A DNA stretch of 64,000 nt from Selenomonadaceae bacterium (GTDB taxonomy: Bacteria > Bacillota > Negativicutes > Selenomonadales > Selenomonadaceae): assembly GCA_017428215.1 (NCBI GenBank), contig JAFRRH010000045.1:62001-126000 (forward strand), given 5' to 3'. Positions within the stretch are counted from its first letter, which is position 1; every line of letters starts with the position of its first letter. Below, piece after piece: positions 1 through 10,012 of the stretch. The notes under the pieces are model-generated. The model saw nothing but the letters and a program-made list of their open reading frames with translations, did no database searches and had not been told where the DNA came from. The translations under genes and the position numbers were made by a program.

Positions 1-304
1 TCCAGATAATGTCAATGCGTCCGGATTTAAGCTCCGCCTCTTTGCTGTTCCAGTCGATTGCTTTGAACTCAACCTCAGAGCCAAGACGTTTTGCCGCCTC
101 TTTAGCAAGGTCTACGTCGAAGCCAATAATTTTGTTTTGCTCGTCCTTGAATCCCATCGGCGCGTATTCGTCGTCAAGCCCGATTACGATTTTGTCCGCT
201 TTCTTAGCGTCGCCGTCCGACTTAGCGGGCTCATTTCCTCCGCCGCCGCAACCAGCAAATACCATCGTCACGAGGAGCAATGCCGCCATAAAAATTTTTT
301 TCAT
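1..304 (-). CDS. Amino-acid ABC transporter substrate-binding lipoprotein (partial, 3' end outside window)
   Basis: The gene reads from the ATG at 304 off the left edge of the window; about 101 residues are visible. It opens with a lipoprotein signal peptide (MKKIFMAALLL, lipobox ending in AGC), then a Gly/Asp/Lys-rich linker, then the family-3 (HisJ/GlnH-like) start of lobe I with KIVIGLDDEYAPMGF and GFDVDLAKEAAKR. It is the last of four tandem paralogues on this strand. It has its own well-spaced promoter at 349-377. The ligand cannot be read from the sequence; polar amino acids are the usual substrates of the family. The first three paralogues have no permease or ATPase beside them; these could lie beyond position 1. 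Confidence 0.9.
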   Translation of the reverse strand, partial: MKKIFMAALLLVTMVFAGCGGGGNEPAKSDGDAKKADKIVIGLDDEYAPMGFKDEQNKIIGFDVDLAKEAAKRLGSEVEFKAIDWNSKEAELKSGRIDIIW

Positions 305-348
305 ACTTCCAAAACATCCTTTCGCTAAAAAATTAATAGCCGCGTTGC

Positions 349-377
349 ATTATACTTTACTAATAATTGCATTGCAA
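349..377 (-). promoter_or_regulatory. Sigma-70-type promoter inside an inverted repeat, upstream of the first binding-protein gene
   Basis: On the minus strand, TTGCAA (377-372) and TATAAT (354-349) are separated by 17 bases, in the gap before the ATG at 304. Inverted-repeat arms lie at about 339-349 and 373-384 (GCCGCG on one side, CGCGGC on the other), so a hairpin would take in both promoter hexamers. Confidence 0.6.
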
Positions 378-422
378 GCGCGGCATTAAATTTTTTTGAA
401 AACTAAATGAAAAGCCGAAGCG

Positions 423-1202
423 TCATCTCTTTTCGATAACGTCGGCTTGAAACCATTTCTCGGAAATTTTTTTAGCTGTACCGTCTTTAACCATCTCATC
501 GAAAACCTCTTGAACTTTGTCGCGCAACTCTACATTGTCTTTGCGAAAACCAACTGCCATTTCAGCAATAGAACCGATTTTCACGTTGAGCAATTCAAGT
601 TGCTTGGGAGTTTTATTTACTTCATAGCGGGCAACAAGTTCATCACAGACAATTACTTCAATTTCATCGTTCCGCAAAGCCGAGACAACTTCGATAAATT
701 TCCCGTAAGTCCTATACTCTTTAAAGCTGTCGATAAGATTTTCATTTTGGCTAAGATAATCGTCCGAAGTGGAGCCGGCTTGCACGCCAACAATTTTTCC
801 CTTAAGGTCGGTTTCAGAATAAATATCTACATTGCTACCGCGTTTAATTAAGACGACTTGGCGGTCAAGCATGTAAGGTTTGGTAAAAATCATGTATTCT
901 TTGCGCTCTTCGGTTATGTCCAGCCCGTTCCAAATCATGTCAATATTGCCGGACGTAATTTCTTCTTTTTTATTATCCCAATCAATGGACTTGAATTCTA
1001 CAACAGCATTCATACGACTTGCCGCCTCTTGCGCAAGGTCAACATCAAAGCCGACAAGTTTATTTCTTTCGTTGTAAAAACATATCGGCGCGAATTCATC
1101 ATCAACACCGATTACAATTTTTGTTATCTTATTGGAGTTACCGCCGCAACTTGTAGTTAGCAGCGTCAACAAGAGTAGAGTTGCCATTAGAATTTTTTTC
1201 AC
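423..1202 (-). CDS. Amino-acid-binding lipoprotein, family 3 (paralogue 2)
   Basis: 259-residue periplasmic-type binding lipoprotein. The signal peptide MKKILMATLLLLTLL ends in a lipobox (TTSC) followed by GGNSN. The family-3 core then shows VIGVDDEFAPICF, GFDVDLAQEA, DMIWNGLDIT, YMLDRQVVL, GVQAGSTSDDYL and the C-terminal GTAKKISEKWF. I chose the GTG at 1202, with AAAGGA 12 bases upstream. A longer reading from a GTG at 1223 would place the ribosome site inside the coding region. The arginine-type ligand pocket of relatives (VGFRK near residue 220) is present. It lies 36 bases downstream of paralogue 3 and is probably cotranscribed with it. Confidence 0.9.
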   Translation of the reverse strand: MKKILMATLLLLTLLTTSCGGNSNKITKIVIGVDDEFAPICFYNERNKLVGFDVDLAQEAASRMNAVVEFKSIDWDNKKEEITSGNIDMIWNGLDITEERKEYMIFTKPYMLDRQVVLIKRGSNVDIYSETDLKGKIVGVQAGSTSDDYLSQNENLIDSFKEYRTYGKFIEVVSALRNDEIEVIVCDELVARYEVNKTPKQLELLNVKIGSIAEMAVGFRKDNVELRDKVQEVFDEMVKDGTAKKISEKWFQADVIEKR

Positions 1203-1238
1203 GGAGTAGAAGTGTCCTTTCACTAAAGATTTACCTGC

Positions 1239-2027
1239 TCATTTAATTAAGTCAGCACCGAACCATTTCTCGGAAATTTTTTTGGCGGTGCCGTCTTTAA
1301 TCATACCGTCGAAGACATTTTGAACTTTATCGCGCAAATCGGTATTGCCCTTGCGAAAACCAATGCCAAATTTCGTAGCGGGACCTATCGTAACTTCAAC
1401 AACCTCGAACATATCGGGATTTTTATTTACCTCGTAGCGTGCCGCGATTTCGTCGATAATCAGAGCGTCGAATTCGCCCTTGTTCAACGCCGCAAATCCC
1501 GAATTAATGTTGTGGTAAGTCTTAAACTTCGCAAAACTATTTCTGAGGCTTTCGTTTTCGTCAATGTAAGTTTCCGAGTTCGAGCCGGCTTGCGTGCCAA
1601 CGATTTTGCCAGTGAGATCGCTTACGGAGTGAATATCCTTAGGGTTGCCCTTATTGACTAAGAGAATTTGGCGGTTATCCATATAAGGCTTGCTGAAAAT
1701 CATATATTTTTTGTACTCGTCCATAATGTCGCAACCGTTCCAAATCATATCGACATTTCCGGACTTTATTTCCATCTCCTTGTTGTTCCAATCAATCATT
1801 CTAAATTCAAATTTCACCCCCATGCGTTTTGCCGCCTCTTTAGCGAGGTCAACGTCAAATCCAACGACATTCCCGTTTTCGTCCGTAAATCCCATTGGCG
1901 CGAATTCATCGAAACCGATTGTAATTATGCGGCTATACTTAGGGCTTTTGGTGTCGTTAGAATTTTTTTCCCCGCCGCAACCAGTCATCAAGAAAATTAT
2001 TGTAAGTAGCAGAAAAAATTTTTTCAT
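1239..2027 (-). CDS. Amino-acid-binding lipoprotein, family 3 (paralogue 3)
   Basis: 262-residue lipoprotein whose signal peptide MKKFFLLLTIIFLMTGC has its lipobox cysteine at residue 17. Family-3 features include ITIGFDEFAPMGF, GFDVDLAKEAAKRMGV, DMIWNGCDIM, GTQAGSNSETYI, VGIGFRK-like IGFRKGN and a C-terminal KKISEKWFGADLIK. AGAGGA lies 8 bases before the ATG. It shares the C-terminal GTAKKISEKWF motif with paralogue 2 and is closely similar to paralogue 4, which points to recent tandem duplication. The ligand is unknown; subtle differences in the lobe-II residues suggest the copies may have diverged in specificity. Confidence 0.9.
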   Translation of the reverse strand: MKKFFLLLTIIFLMTGCGGEKNSNDTKSPKYSRIITIGFDEFAPMGFTDENGNVVGFDVDLAKEAAKRMGVKFEFRMIDWNNKEMEIKSGNVDMIWNGCDIMDEYKKYMIFSKPYMDNRQILLVNKGNPKDIHSVSDLTGKIVGTQAGSNSETYIDENESLRNSFAKFKTYHNINSGFAALNKGEFDALIIDEIAARYEVNKNPDMFEVVEVTIGPATKFGIGFRKGNTDLRDKVQNVFDGMIKDGTAKKISEKWFGADLIK

Positions 2028-2051
2028 AACGAAAATCCTCTTAATAAAAAC

Positions 2052-2855
2052 TTACTTTTTATACTGAATTAAATCGGCACCGAACCAATGCTCGGAAATT
2101 TTTTTAGTTGTTCCGTCGGCAACCATTTCATCGAACACTTTTTGAACTCTATCGCGCAACTCAACATCACTCTTGCGAAAACCAATTCCAAGTTGCGTGA
2201 CAGGACCGATTGTTACCTCGCTTATCTCGAACTTGCGCGGGATTTTGTTAAGCTCATAATGAGCCGCCAACTCGTCAACAATTAGCACGTCAACTTTTTC
2301 GTCAGATAAATCAGCAAACGCCTGCTTAAACGTGGCATAAGTTTTAAAATCCTTGAAACTGTCTAGGAGAGTTTTATTTTCTGCAATGTAATCTTCAGAA
2401 TTCGAGCCGGCTTGCGTTCCGACGATTTTTTCCGCCAAATCGTATTCGGAAGTAAATTTAAAGTTGGCACTCTTTTTGGCGAGAAGAATTTGGCGATTGT
2501 CCATGTAAGGTTTGCTGTACAGGATACGTTCTTGACGTTCGGGCGTAATGTCCAATCCGTTCCAGATAATATCAATTTGACCGGAATCCAATTCGTTTTC
2601 TTTATTGTTCCAGTTAATGGGCTTGAATTCTAATTTTACGCCCATGCGTTTTGCCGCCTCGTTAGCAAGATCAATATCGAAACCGATAAGTTCGCCGTTT
2701 TTATCTCTGAAACCAAAAGGCGCGTATTCGTCATCAAGCCCGATTACGAGCGTGCCTTTATAGTTTGGACTGTTGACATTGTTTGAATCCTGTCCACCGC
2801 CACAACCGCTTAAGATAAAAATCATCAGCATAAACGGCAAAAAAAACTTTTTCAT
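2052..2855 (-). CDS. Amino-acid-binding lipoprotein, family 3 (paralogue 4, promoter-proximal)
   Basis: 267-residue lipoprotein, first gene of the array. The signal peptide MKKFFLPFMLMIFILSGC is followed by GGGQDSN. The core has LVIGLDDEYAPFGF, GFDIDLANEAAKRMGV, DIIWNGLDITPERQERI, GTQAGSNSEDYI and IGFRKSDVELRDRV, ending KKISEHWFGADLIQYKK. I start it at the ATG at 2855, which has AGGAGG eight bases upstream; a TTG two codons earlier lies too close to that site. A consensus promoter sits at 2906-2934. Binding proteins of this family deliver polar amino acids to an ABC permease, but none is encoded within the first 3 kb. Confidence 0.92.
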   Translation of the reverse strand: MKKFFLPFMLMIFILSGCGGGQDSNNVNSPNYKGTLVIGLDDEYAPFGFRDKNGELIGFDIDLANEAAKRMGVKLEFKPINWNNKENELDSGQIDIIWNGLDITPERQERILYSKPYMDNRQILLAKKSANFKFTSEYDLAEKIVGTQAGSNSEDYIAENKTLLDSFKDFKTYATFKQAFADLSDEKVDVLIVDELAAHYELNKIPRKFEISEVTIGPVTQLGIGFRKSDVELRDRVQKVFDEMVADGTTKKISEHWFGADLIQYKK

Positions 2856-2905
2856 ACTCAAAACCTCCTTTGCTAAAAAATATTCGTCAAGCTAATCTGA
2901 TTCGC

Positions 2906-2934
2906 ATTATATTTTCCTTAAGCCTAATTGTCAA
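2906..2934 (-). promoter_or_regulatory. Consensus sigma-70 promoter for the binding-protein array
   Basis: Minus strand TTGACA (2934-2929), 17-base spacer, TATAAT (2911-2906). Both hexamers are perfect matches. The 5' leader to the ATG at 2855 would be about 45 bases. Confidence 0.85.
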
Positions 2935-3015
2935 AAATTTTTATCGACGTTTAACGCATAATTTGTTATACTTGTTTAAGCGATAAATTTTTCGCGACGT
3001 TGAAAGGAGTTTATC

Positions 3016-3204
3016 ATGAAAAAATTTTTAAAACGAATCCGTGACAGAGTTGGCAGGCGGAATTTCCGAATCATATTTTCTACGATAATCTGTTTGCCGA
3101 TTGTAATTTGGTCTTTTTATCACGGCGGCTGGAGTTCGTTAGCGGCGGCGATATTTGGCGTCTTAATAGGGCACCTCGTTTCAAACAAGATATTCAAGGA
3201 TTAA
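3016..3204 (+). CDS. Small membrane protein of unknown function
   Basis: 62 residues with a strongly basic N-terminus (MKKFLKRIRDRVGRR), then two hydrophobic stretches (about residues 18-33 and 38-56), ending VSNKIFKD. The ATG has GGAG 7 bases upstream, and a rho-independent terminator follows immediately at 3214, so it looks like a real monocistronic gene. I do not recognise a family. The basic head would be expected on the cytoplasmic face of the membrane. Confidence 0.6.
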   Translation: MKKFLKRIRDRVGRRNFRIIFSTIICLPIVIWSFYHGGWSSLAAAIFGVLIGHLVSNKIFKD

Positions 3205-3213
3205 AAAGTTTTT

Positions 3214-3237
3214 CCCTGCAATCAGCGGGGATTTTTT
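3214..3237 (+). terminator. Rho-independent terminator after the small membrane protein
   Basis: CCCTGC, a 5-base loop and GCGGGG form a 6-bp stem (one G-T pair), followed by ATTTTTT. Confidence 0.8.
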
Positions 3238-3276
3238 ATTCACCGAAAAGTTTTCAGCAAAATTTTTCACAAGTGG

Positions 3277-3305
3277 TTGACCAAATTCCAAATGTGATAT
3301 AAAAT
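3277..3305 (+). promoter_or_regulatory. Promoter of the glp operon
   Basis: TTGACC (3277-3282), 17-base spacer, TAAAAT (3300-3305), about 45 bases before the glpA start. No operator could be recognised by eye. Confidence 0.7.
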
Positions 3306-3350
3306 TTTACATAAAATTTTCAGGAGATTTTTAGCGAAAAGGTGAGCGTT

Positions 3351-4964
3351 ATGGAAAAAGCAACGGTCGTTATAATCGGCGGCGGAGCAACGGGACTGGG
3401 GATTCTGCGCGATTTATCTATGCGCGGCGTCAAAGCTCTGCTCGTCGAGAAGAATGACTTGGTCAACGGTGCGAGTTCGCGTTATCATGGACTTTTGCAC
3501 AGCGGCGGACGTTATGCCGTCAAAGACCAAGAGGCTGCAAAAGAATGTATCATCGAGAATCAAATCATGCGCAAAATCGGCAAAAGTTGTGTTGAGCCGT
3601 GCGGCGGAATGTTTACGCGGCTTGACATTGACGACGAGGCTTACGAAGAGGCTTGGGTTAAAGGTTGTGCGGACAGCGGTATTGAGGCGACGCCTATAAC
3701 TCTTAACGAAGCTTTTAAATTGGAGCCGAGACTTTCGCGCAAACACGTTAAAAGCGCGTATCTTGTTCCCGACGCGGCAGTTGACGGTTTTCGTATGGCG
3801 TGGCAACTTATCGACTCGTCGAAACGCTACGGCGGCGAACTTAAGACTTACACAGAAGTTATCGGTTTCGATAGCATCAACGGCGAACTGCGCGGCGTTA
3901 AAGTTCGTAATCAATTCACCGGCGAAGAATACGAAATCGGTTGTGATATTGCAGTTAATGCGGCGGGCGGTTGGGCTGGTTTCGTCGGAAAATTGGCTGG
4001 CGTCGAAATTGGCGTTCAACCCGATAAAGGCACGTTAATTGCGTTTAATCAGCGAATTGTTAATCATGTCGTCAATCGGTTGCATAAATCTTCCGACGGC
4101 GATATTTTTGTTCCGCACGGTTCGATAACAATTTTAGGTACGTCATCAATGAGCGTTCCAAATCCCGAAGATACGAGCACTTCACGCGAGGAAGTCGAGA
4201 GCCTTTTAAAAATTGGTGAGCAGACTTTTGAAGACTTGCGCGACTTTAGAATTTTGCGGACGTTTGCAGGTTCCAGACCGTTATACATTCCGCCTGGCGG
4301 TGCAGTCGGACGTAGTGCCTCCAGAGGTTTTGCTATCGTTGACCACGAACAGGACGGCTTAAAGGGATTATTCACGATTGTTGGCGGCAAGTTTACGACT
4401 TATCGGCTTATGGCTGAAAAAATGTGCAATCAGATTTGCGCAAAACTCAACAACACGACGCCTTGTCGCACGGCTGAAGAACCGCTCGTTGAAGAAGTTT
4501 CGCAGGAAGATAAAGACCGCGCTAAAAAATTTTTCCCGTCATACGGAACTAATCTTGCCGCAACTAGATTGGGCGTTGACAGATTTAAAAAAGTTGTCGA
4601 ACGTCTGGAAACTGACCCTGAAAGCCGCGAATTAGTTTGCGAATGTGAAAACGTCACCCGCGCAGAAGTCGAGGAAATTTGCAAGGACGATACCAGCTTT
4701 ATAGTTAACGACGTTAGACGGCGGACAAGAATTGGCATGGGCACTTGTCAAGGAAATTTCTGCGCGTTGCGTGCGGCGGCTGTCTTTGCTGATATGGGCG
4801 TTGAATCTACTGCTAAAGATTCCCTAACTCGTATGCGTGAATTTTTACAAGGTCGCTGGAAAGGAATTCGTCCTGTGCTATTGGGCAGAACATTACGCGA
4901 AACTGAAATGACGCGTTTAATCTACGAACTTTCCATGAACATAACGGGAGGTGCCGCGCAGTGA
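3351..4964 (+). CDS. glpA: Anaerobic glycerol-3-phosphate dehydrogenase subunit A
   Basis: 537-residue FAD-dependent catalytic subunit that oxidises sn-glycerol-3-phosphate to dihydroxyacetone phosphate. The N-terminal Rossmann FAD motif is VVIIGGGATGLGILRD, followed by the GlpA/GlpD signature SSRYHGLLHSGGRYAV. The C-terminal part carries the BFD-type [2Fe-2S] cysteines seen in GlpA but not GlpD: CECENV near residue 431 and GTCQGNFC near 470. The ATG at 3351 has AAGGTGA just upstream; an in-frame GTG lies nine bases earlier. The 3' end overlaps glpB by four bases (GTGA), so translation is probably coupled. Confidence 0.95.
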   Translation: MEKATVVIIGGGATGLGILRDLSMRGVKALLVEKNDLVNGASSRYHGLLHSGGRYAVKDQEAAKECIIENQIMRKIGKSCVEPCGGMFTRLDIDDEAYEEAWVKGCADSGIEATPITLNEAFKLEPRLSRKHVKSAYLVPDAAVDGFRMAWQLIDSSKRYGGELKTYTEVIGFDSINGELRGVKVRNQFTGEEYEIGCDIAVNAAGGWAGFVGKLAGVEIGVQPDKGTLIAFNQRIVNHVVNRLHKSSDGDIFVPHGSITILGTSSMSVPNPEDTSTSREEVESLLKIGEQTFEDLRDFRILRTFAGSRPLYIPPGGAVGRSASRGFAIVDHEQDGLKGLFTIVGGKFTTYRLMAEKMCNQICAKLNNTTPCRTAEEPLVEEVSQEDKDRAKKFFPSYGTNLAATRLGVDRFKKVVERLETDPESRELVCECENVTRAEVEEICKDDTSFIVNDVRRRTRIGMGTCQGNFCALRAAAVFADMGVESTAKDSLTRMREFLQGRWKGIRPVLLGRTLRETEMTRLIYELSMNITGGAAQ

Positions 4965-6175
4965 AAACTACAGACGTTATAGTAATTGGCGGCGGTTTGG
5001 CAGGATTTATGGCGGCGGCTGTCGCGGCTAATCGCCAACAAAAAGTTACGTTGCTGACTTACGGCTCCGGTTCCTTGCCCTTGATGAGTGGCACGATTGA
5101 TATTCTTAACGCCAAAGCTCCCGACGCCGCGATTAAAAATTTGCCCGCGCATCACCCCTATCAAAAAATCGGGCTTAAAAATATAGACTCGGCAATAAAA
5201 TTTTTCTGCGACATTGCCGCGCAGGCGAATCTCCCTTACGTTGGCAGATTGTCCGCTCAAATTCCCGTTGTCACTGCTGTTGGCACGCTGAAATATTCTT
5301 GCTTAGTCCCCGAATCTATGGACGCTAGCAACCTTATCAACAAGAAAAAAATTTTCGTCGTCGGCATTAAAGGCTTGAAAGATTTTTATCCGTCGATGAT
5401 TGCCGATAATCTTAAAAAATATTTCCCAGATAAAATCTTTGATGTTGCTCAAATTGACCTGAAACTTTTGGGCGGACGCGATATTACTTGCATGGACGCC
5501 GCGCAGATTTTAACCGATAACGAACAAACTTTGGCGAACGAATTAAAAGCATTGAACGCAACGGATAACGACGCGATTATAATTCCGCCGATTTTGGGCG
5601 TAATGGGTAATTTTTCGCGCTCCGTTATTACAACTCAACTCCGCGCAGATATTTTCGAGACGACTTGTTTACCGCCCTCGCCGCCCGGTGTCAGATTGCA
5701 GAGAGCTTTTATAAAATACTTGCAAAAATCTGGCGTTAAAATTTTCGAGAACTCAAAAGTTGTGCGTGGCGTCGTCGAGGACAAAAAAGTTACGGGCGTC
5801 GTTGTGGAAAATGCCGTTCGCGAAAAAATTTTCCGTGCACGTAAAGTTATTCTGGCGACGGGCGGATTTTATAGCGGCGGAATTACAATGCGCGATTTCG
5901 ATAATCCTATGGAGCCGATTTTTGATATTCCGGTTTTCTTCCCGACGGGCGCGGAAAATTGGAGCAATCAACAATTATTCAGCGATAAACCGCAGGGATT
6001 TTCGATGACGGGCATTTTCACGAACGATAATTTGAATCCCGCTGACGAGAACGGAAAAATTCTTTATGAAAATCTGCACGTAGTCGGCGCGAATCTCGGC
6101 GGCTGTGATAAAATTTTTGAACGTTCAGCGGGCGGCATAGCTATTTCTTCGGCGTATAAAGCCGCGACAATTTAA
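4961..6175 (+). CDS. glpB: Anaerobic glycerol-3-phosphate dehydrogenase subunit B
   Basis: 404-residue flavoprotein subunit. The FAD-binding motif VIVIGGGLAGFMAAAVAA starts at residue 6 and a second dinucleotide-fold signature (KVILATGGFYSGGI) lies near residue 297. In known systems GlpB completes the GlpAC complex and helps carry electrons from GlpA to membrane-associated GlpC. The start is the GTG at 4961, overlapping the glpA stop, with GGGAGGTG upstream. It is followed after 15 bases by glpC. Length and gene order match the family. Confidence 0.92.
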   Translation: MKTTDVIVIGGGLAGFMAAAVAANRQQKVTLLTYGSGSLPLMSGTIDILNAKAPDAAIKNLPAHHPYQKIGLKNIDSAIKFFCDIAAQANLPYVGRLSAQIPVVTAVGTLKYSCLVPESMDASNLINKKKIFVVGIKGLKDFYPSMIADNLKKYFPDKIFDVAQIDLKLLGGRDITCMDAAQILTDNEQTLANELKALNATDNDAIIIPPILGVMGNFSRSVITTQLRADIFETTCLPPSPPGVRLQRAFIKYLQKSGVKIFENSKVVRGVVEDKKVTGVVVENAVREKIFRARKVILATGGFYSGGITMRDFDNPMEPIFDIPVFFPTGAENWSNQQLFSDKPQGFSMTGIFTNDNLNPADENGKILYENLHVVGANLGGCDKIFERSAGGIAISSAYKAATI

Positions 6176-6190
6176 AGGGAGGTCTACGAA

Positions 6191-7399
6191 ATGAGCGACA
6201 CGACACAAGCAATTTTCACGGGCGACCGCTGTCTTTCGTGTACGTCCTGCATGGCGAATTGTCCGGTTATGGCGGCTGTCAAAGAATATCGCGGACCAAA
6301 GCTCGTCGGTCCTGCGCATGGCAGAATGCATTTTTCGCAAGAGGACATTGAGGAGAGTTTGAATTACTGCTCTAACTGCAAAAGTTGTGACCGCGCTTGT
6401 CCTTCGGGCGTGGCAGTTTCAACGCTTAACATGTTGCAACGTGCCGAATATTATAAAAATCATCCGCATTTGCGCCACGAAGATATGTTAGCTCACGGCG
6501 AGCGCATGGCTAATTTAATCCGCAAAATGCCGTTCGGTGCAACGTTCTCAAATATCGGAATGAGCATTGGCAAAACTTTGGGCGTATTCAGCGCGTTGGG
6601 ACTTGCCGGCGAACGCGATATGCCCGCTTATGCTTCGACTTCGCTTAAAGATTATTTTCCGCGAATTAAACAAGCCTCCGCGAGCAAAAAAGTTGTAATG
6701 TTTACGGGCTGTTACATTAACGACAATGAACCGCACGTTGGCGAAGCTTTTATAAAAGTCATGAACGCTAACGGCTACGAGGTTTTGATTGATAAGGGAT
6801 TTAACTGTTGCGGCTCGCCGTTGGTTGTTACCGGCTTTTTAGACGAGGCACGCGAACACGCAGATAATAACGTTGCGCGGATTTTGGATTGGAAGAAAAA
6901 AGGTATTCCCGTCGTTACGCCGTGCACGAGCTGTTCACTTATGCTTAAAGAAGAATATCACGAACTTTTTGGCGAACACGAAATGCACGAGGCGGCTGAA
7001 AATGTTTACGACGCTTTTGAGTTCTTGGAAATCTTGCAGGAGCGCGGCGAATTTAACGACAACTTAAAGCCGTCTGCTCAAAAACTTTTATATCACGTCC
7101 CCTGCCATTTAAAATCGCAGGCAATCGGACTTCCCGCGCAGGATATTTTGGAGGAAATTGACGGCGTGAAAGTTCAAACTGCTGACGCGGGCTGTTGTGG
7201 TATTTCCGGCAACTACGGTTTTCGTAAAGATAAGTATAATATATCCATGAAGATTGGCGCGAAACTTTTCGAGCGCGTCAAGCAAAAAGACTTCGACAAA
7301 GTTATCAGCGATTGCGGAACTTGTCGTATGCAGATTCATCACGGCACCGACATTAAGCCCTGCCACCCGATTGAAATTTTGGCAGAAGCTTATAAATAA
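6191..7399 (+). CDS. glpC: Anaerobic glycerol-3-phosphate dehydrogenase subunit C (iron-sulfur)
   Basis: 402-residue iron-sulfur subunit that passes electrons from GlpAB to the quinone pool. Two [4Fe-4S] motifs lie near the N-terminus, CLSCTSCMANCP (about residue 12) and CSNCKSCDRACP (about residue 58). Two CCG-type motifs follow, FTGCYIN...GFNCCGSP and VPCHLKSQ...DAGCCGISG, as in GlpC and heterodisulfide-reductase-like subunits. AGGGAGG precedes the ATG. It is followed by glpK after 64 bases. Confidence 0.94.
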   Translation: MSDTTQAIFTGDRCLSCTSCMANCPVMAAVKEYRGPKLVGPAHGRMHFSQEDIEESLNYCSNCKSCDRACPSGVAVSTLNMLQRAEYYKNHPHLRHEDMLAHGERMANLIRKMPFGATFSNIGMSIGKTLGVFSALGLAGERDMPAYASTSLKDYFPRIKQASASKKVVMFTGCYINDNEPHVGEAFIKVMNANGYEVLIDKGFNCCGSPLVVTGFLDEAREHADNNVARILDWKKKGIPVVTPCTSCSLMLKEEYHELFGEHEMHEAAENVYDAFEFLEILQERGEFNDNLKPSAQKLLYHVPCHLKSQAIGLPAQDILEEIDGVKVQTADAGCCGISGNYGFRKDKYNISMKIGAKLFERVKQKDFDKVISDCGTCRMQIHHGTDIKPCHPIEILAEAYK

Positions 7400-7463
7400 A
7401 TTTCGGGAGGTGAAATTTTTTCCCGCAGTAAATAAGTTTCACAATTTTAGGAGGGGTATTTGA

Positions 7464-8960
<1,497 letters not shown>

Positions 8961-9024
8961 AATTTTATATCTTAAAAGTTTTGGGAGCGGGGATTCGCCT
9001 CCCGTTCCCTAAGGAGGACTTATC

Positions 9025-9750
9025 ATGGATAATCTATTCGGCGAATTTATGGGCACAATGGTGCTTATCGTCTTTGGTGCTGGCGTCTGCGCTAACATGA
9101 CATTGACGAAATCCAAAGGACAAGGCGCAGGCTGGATTTGTATAGCGTTCGGCTGGGGATTTGCAGTTACATTGGGCGTTTTCACTGCAACGACGCTCGG
9201 TGCTCCTCAAGGCGATTTAAATCCCGCTGTCACGTTGGCAAAAACTATGGTTGGCATTTACACTCCCGCGCAGTTCTTAGCAACTTCCGCCGCGCAACTT
9301 GTCGGGGCAATTCTCGGCGCGGCTATCGTTTGGCTGGCATATCTCCCGCACTGGGAAGAAACGCCCGACCCTGCGGCTAAACTCGGTGTCTTTGCAACTG
9401 GTCCCGCAATCCGCAGTCCTATGGCAAACTTCCTCTGCGAAGCTATTGCGACTTTCTTCCTCATGTTCGTTATCTGGATGATTTTCGGTAAACCTGTCGG
9501 CGCAATTCCTCCGGGACTTGGTCCTTACTTGGTCGGTATTTTGATTGTGGCATTGGGCTTGTCGCTCGGCGGTCCTACGGGCTATGCAATGAATCCTGCT
9601 CGTGATTTAGGTCCTCGTATTGCTCATGCTATTCTACCCATTGCCGGTAAAGGCGGCTCCGATTGGGGCTATGCTTGGGTGCCTGTTGTAGGTCCGTTCG
9701 TCGGTGCAGCTGTAGCTTATATTGTCGCGTCTGCAGGTGGCGCAATCTGA
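9025..9750 (+). CDS. glpF: Glycerol uptake facilitator (aquaglyceroporin)
   Basis: 241-residue MIP-family channel with six predicted membrane helices. Both half-helix motifs are present: DLNPAVTLA near residue 63 and MNPARDLGPR near residue 190. The Asp directly after the second NPAR is the residue typical of glycerol-conducting rather than water-only members. AAGGAGG lies upstream of the ATG and a strong terminator follows, making this the last gene of the operon. Confidence 0.95.
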   Translation: MDNLFGEFMGTMVLIVFGAGVCANMTLTKSKGQGAGWICIAFGWGFAVTLGVFTATTLGAPQGDLNPAVTLAKTMVGIYTPAQFLATSAAQLVGAILGAAIVWLAYLPHWEETPDPAAKLGVFATGPAIRSPMANFLCEAIATFFLMFVIWMIFGKPVGAIPPGLGPYLVGILIVALGLSLGGPTGYAMNPARDLGPRIAHAILPIAGKGGSDWGYAWVPVVGPFVGAAVAYIVASAGGAI

Positions 9751-9777
9751 AATATCTTTTTCAGCAAAAAAAAATTA

Positions 9778-9808
9778 TCCCCCTCCAAATCGGAAGGGGA
9801 TTTTTTTG
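9778..9808 (+). terminator. Terminator of the glp operon
   Basis: CCCCCTCC, a short A-rich loop and GGAAGGGG form a GC-rich stem followed by ATTTTTTT. Confidence 0.85.
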
Positions 9809-9824
9809 TTTGATTAAAAGAATT

Positions 9825-9986
9825 TTACTTGGTGATGTTTTTACGCGGCGTCAAGGATTTTTCGGCGTGAAAGTTATTGACACCAAAAAGTTTTTCTAAA
9901 ATTGATGGCGGTGCTCCAAAAGTTCGCATCACAGTAGATTCTGACAAAGAAATGCTCGATACGACGGGCTTTTTATAAGTTTCCAT
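9825..9986 (-). CDS. Candidate modified-peptide precursor C (53 aa)
   Basis: 53-residue peptide, last gene of the radical SAM cassette. It begins METYKKPVVSSISLSES and continues through GAPPSILEKLFGVNNF to a basic tail. GAGGTGA lies 10 bases before the ATG at 9986. The opening TYKKPVV matches the start of precursor B (TETYKKPMI) and resembles precursor A (NYSRPKI). The shared Y-x-[KR]-P-x-[IV] element resembles the YxxP leader motif that PqqD-like recognition proteins bind in lasso-peptide systems. Upstream DNA is also similar to that before precursor B, so the two are probably duplicates. The product is unknown. Confidence 0.65.
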   Translation of the reverse strand: METYKKPVVSSISLSESTVMRTFGAPPSILEKLFGVNNFHAEKSLTPRKNITK

Positions 9987-10012
9987 ATCACAGTCACCTC
10001 GTATTGAAATTT

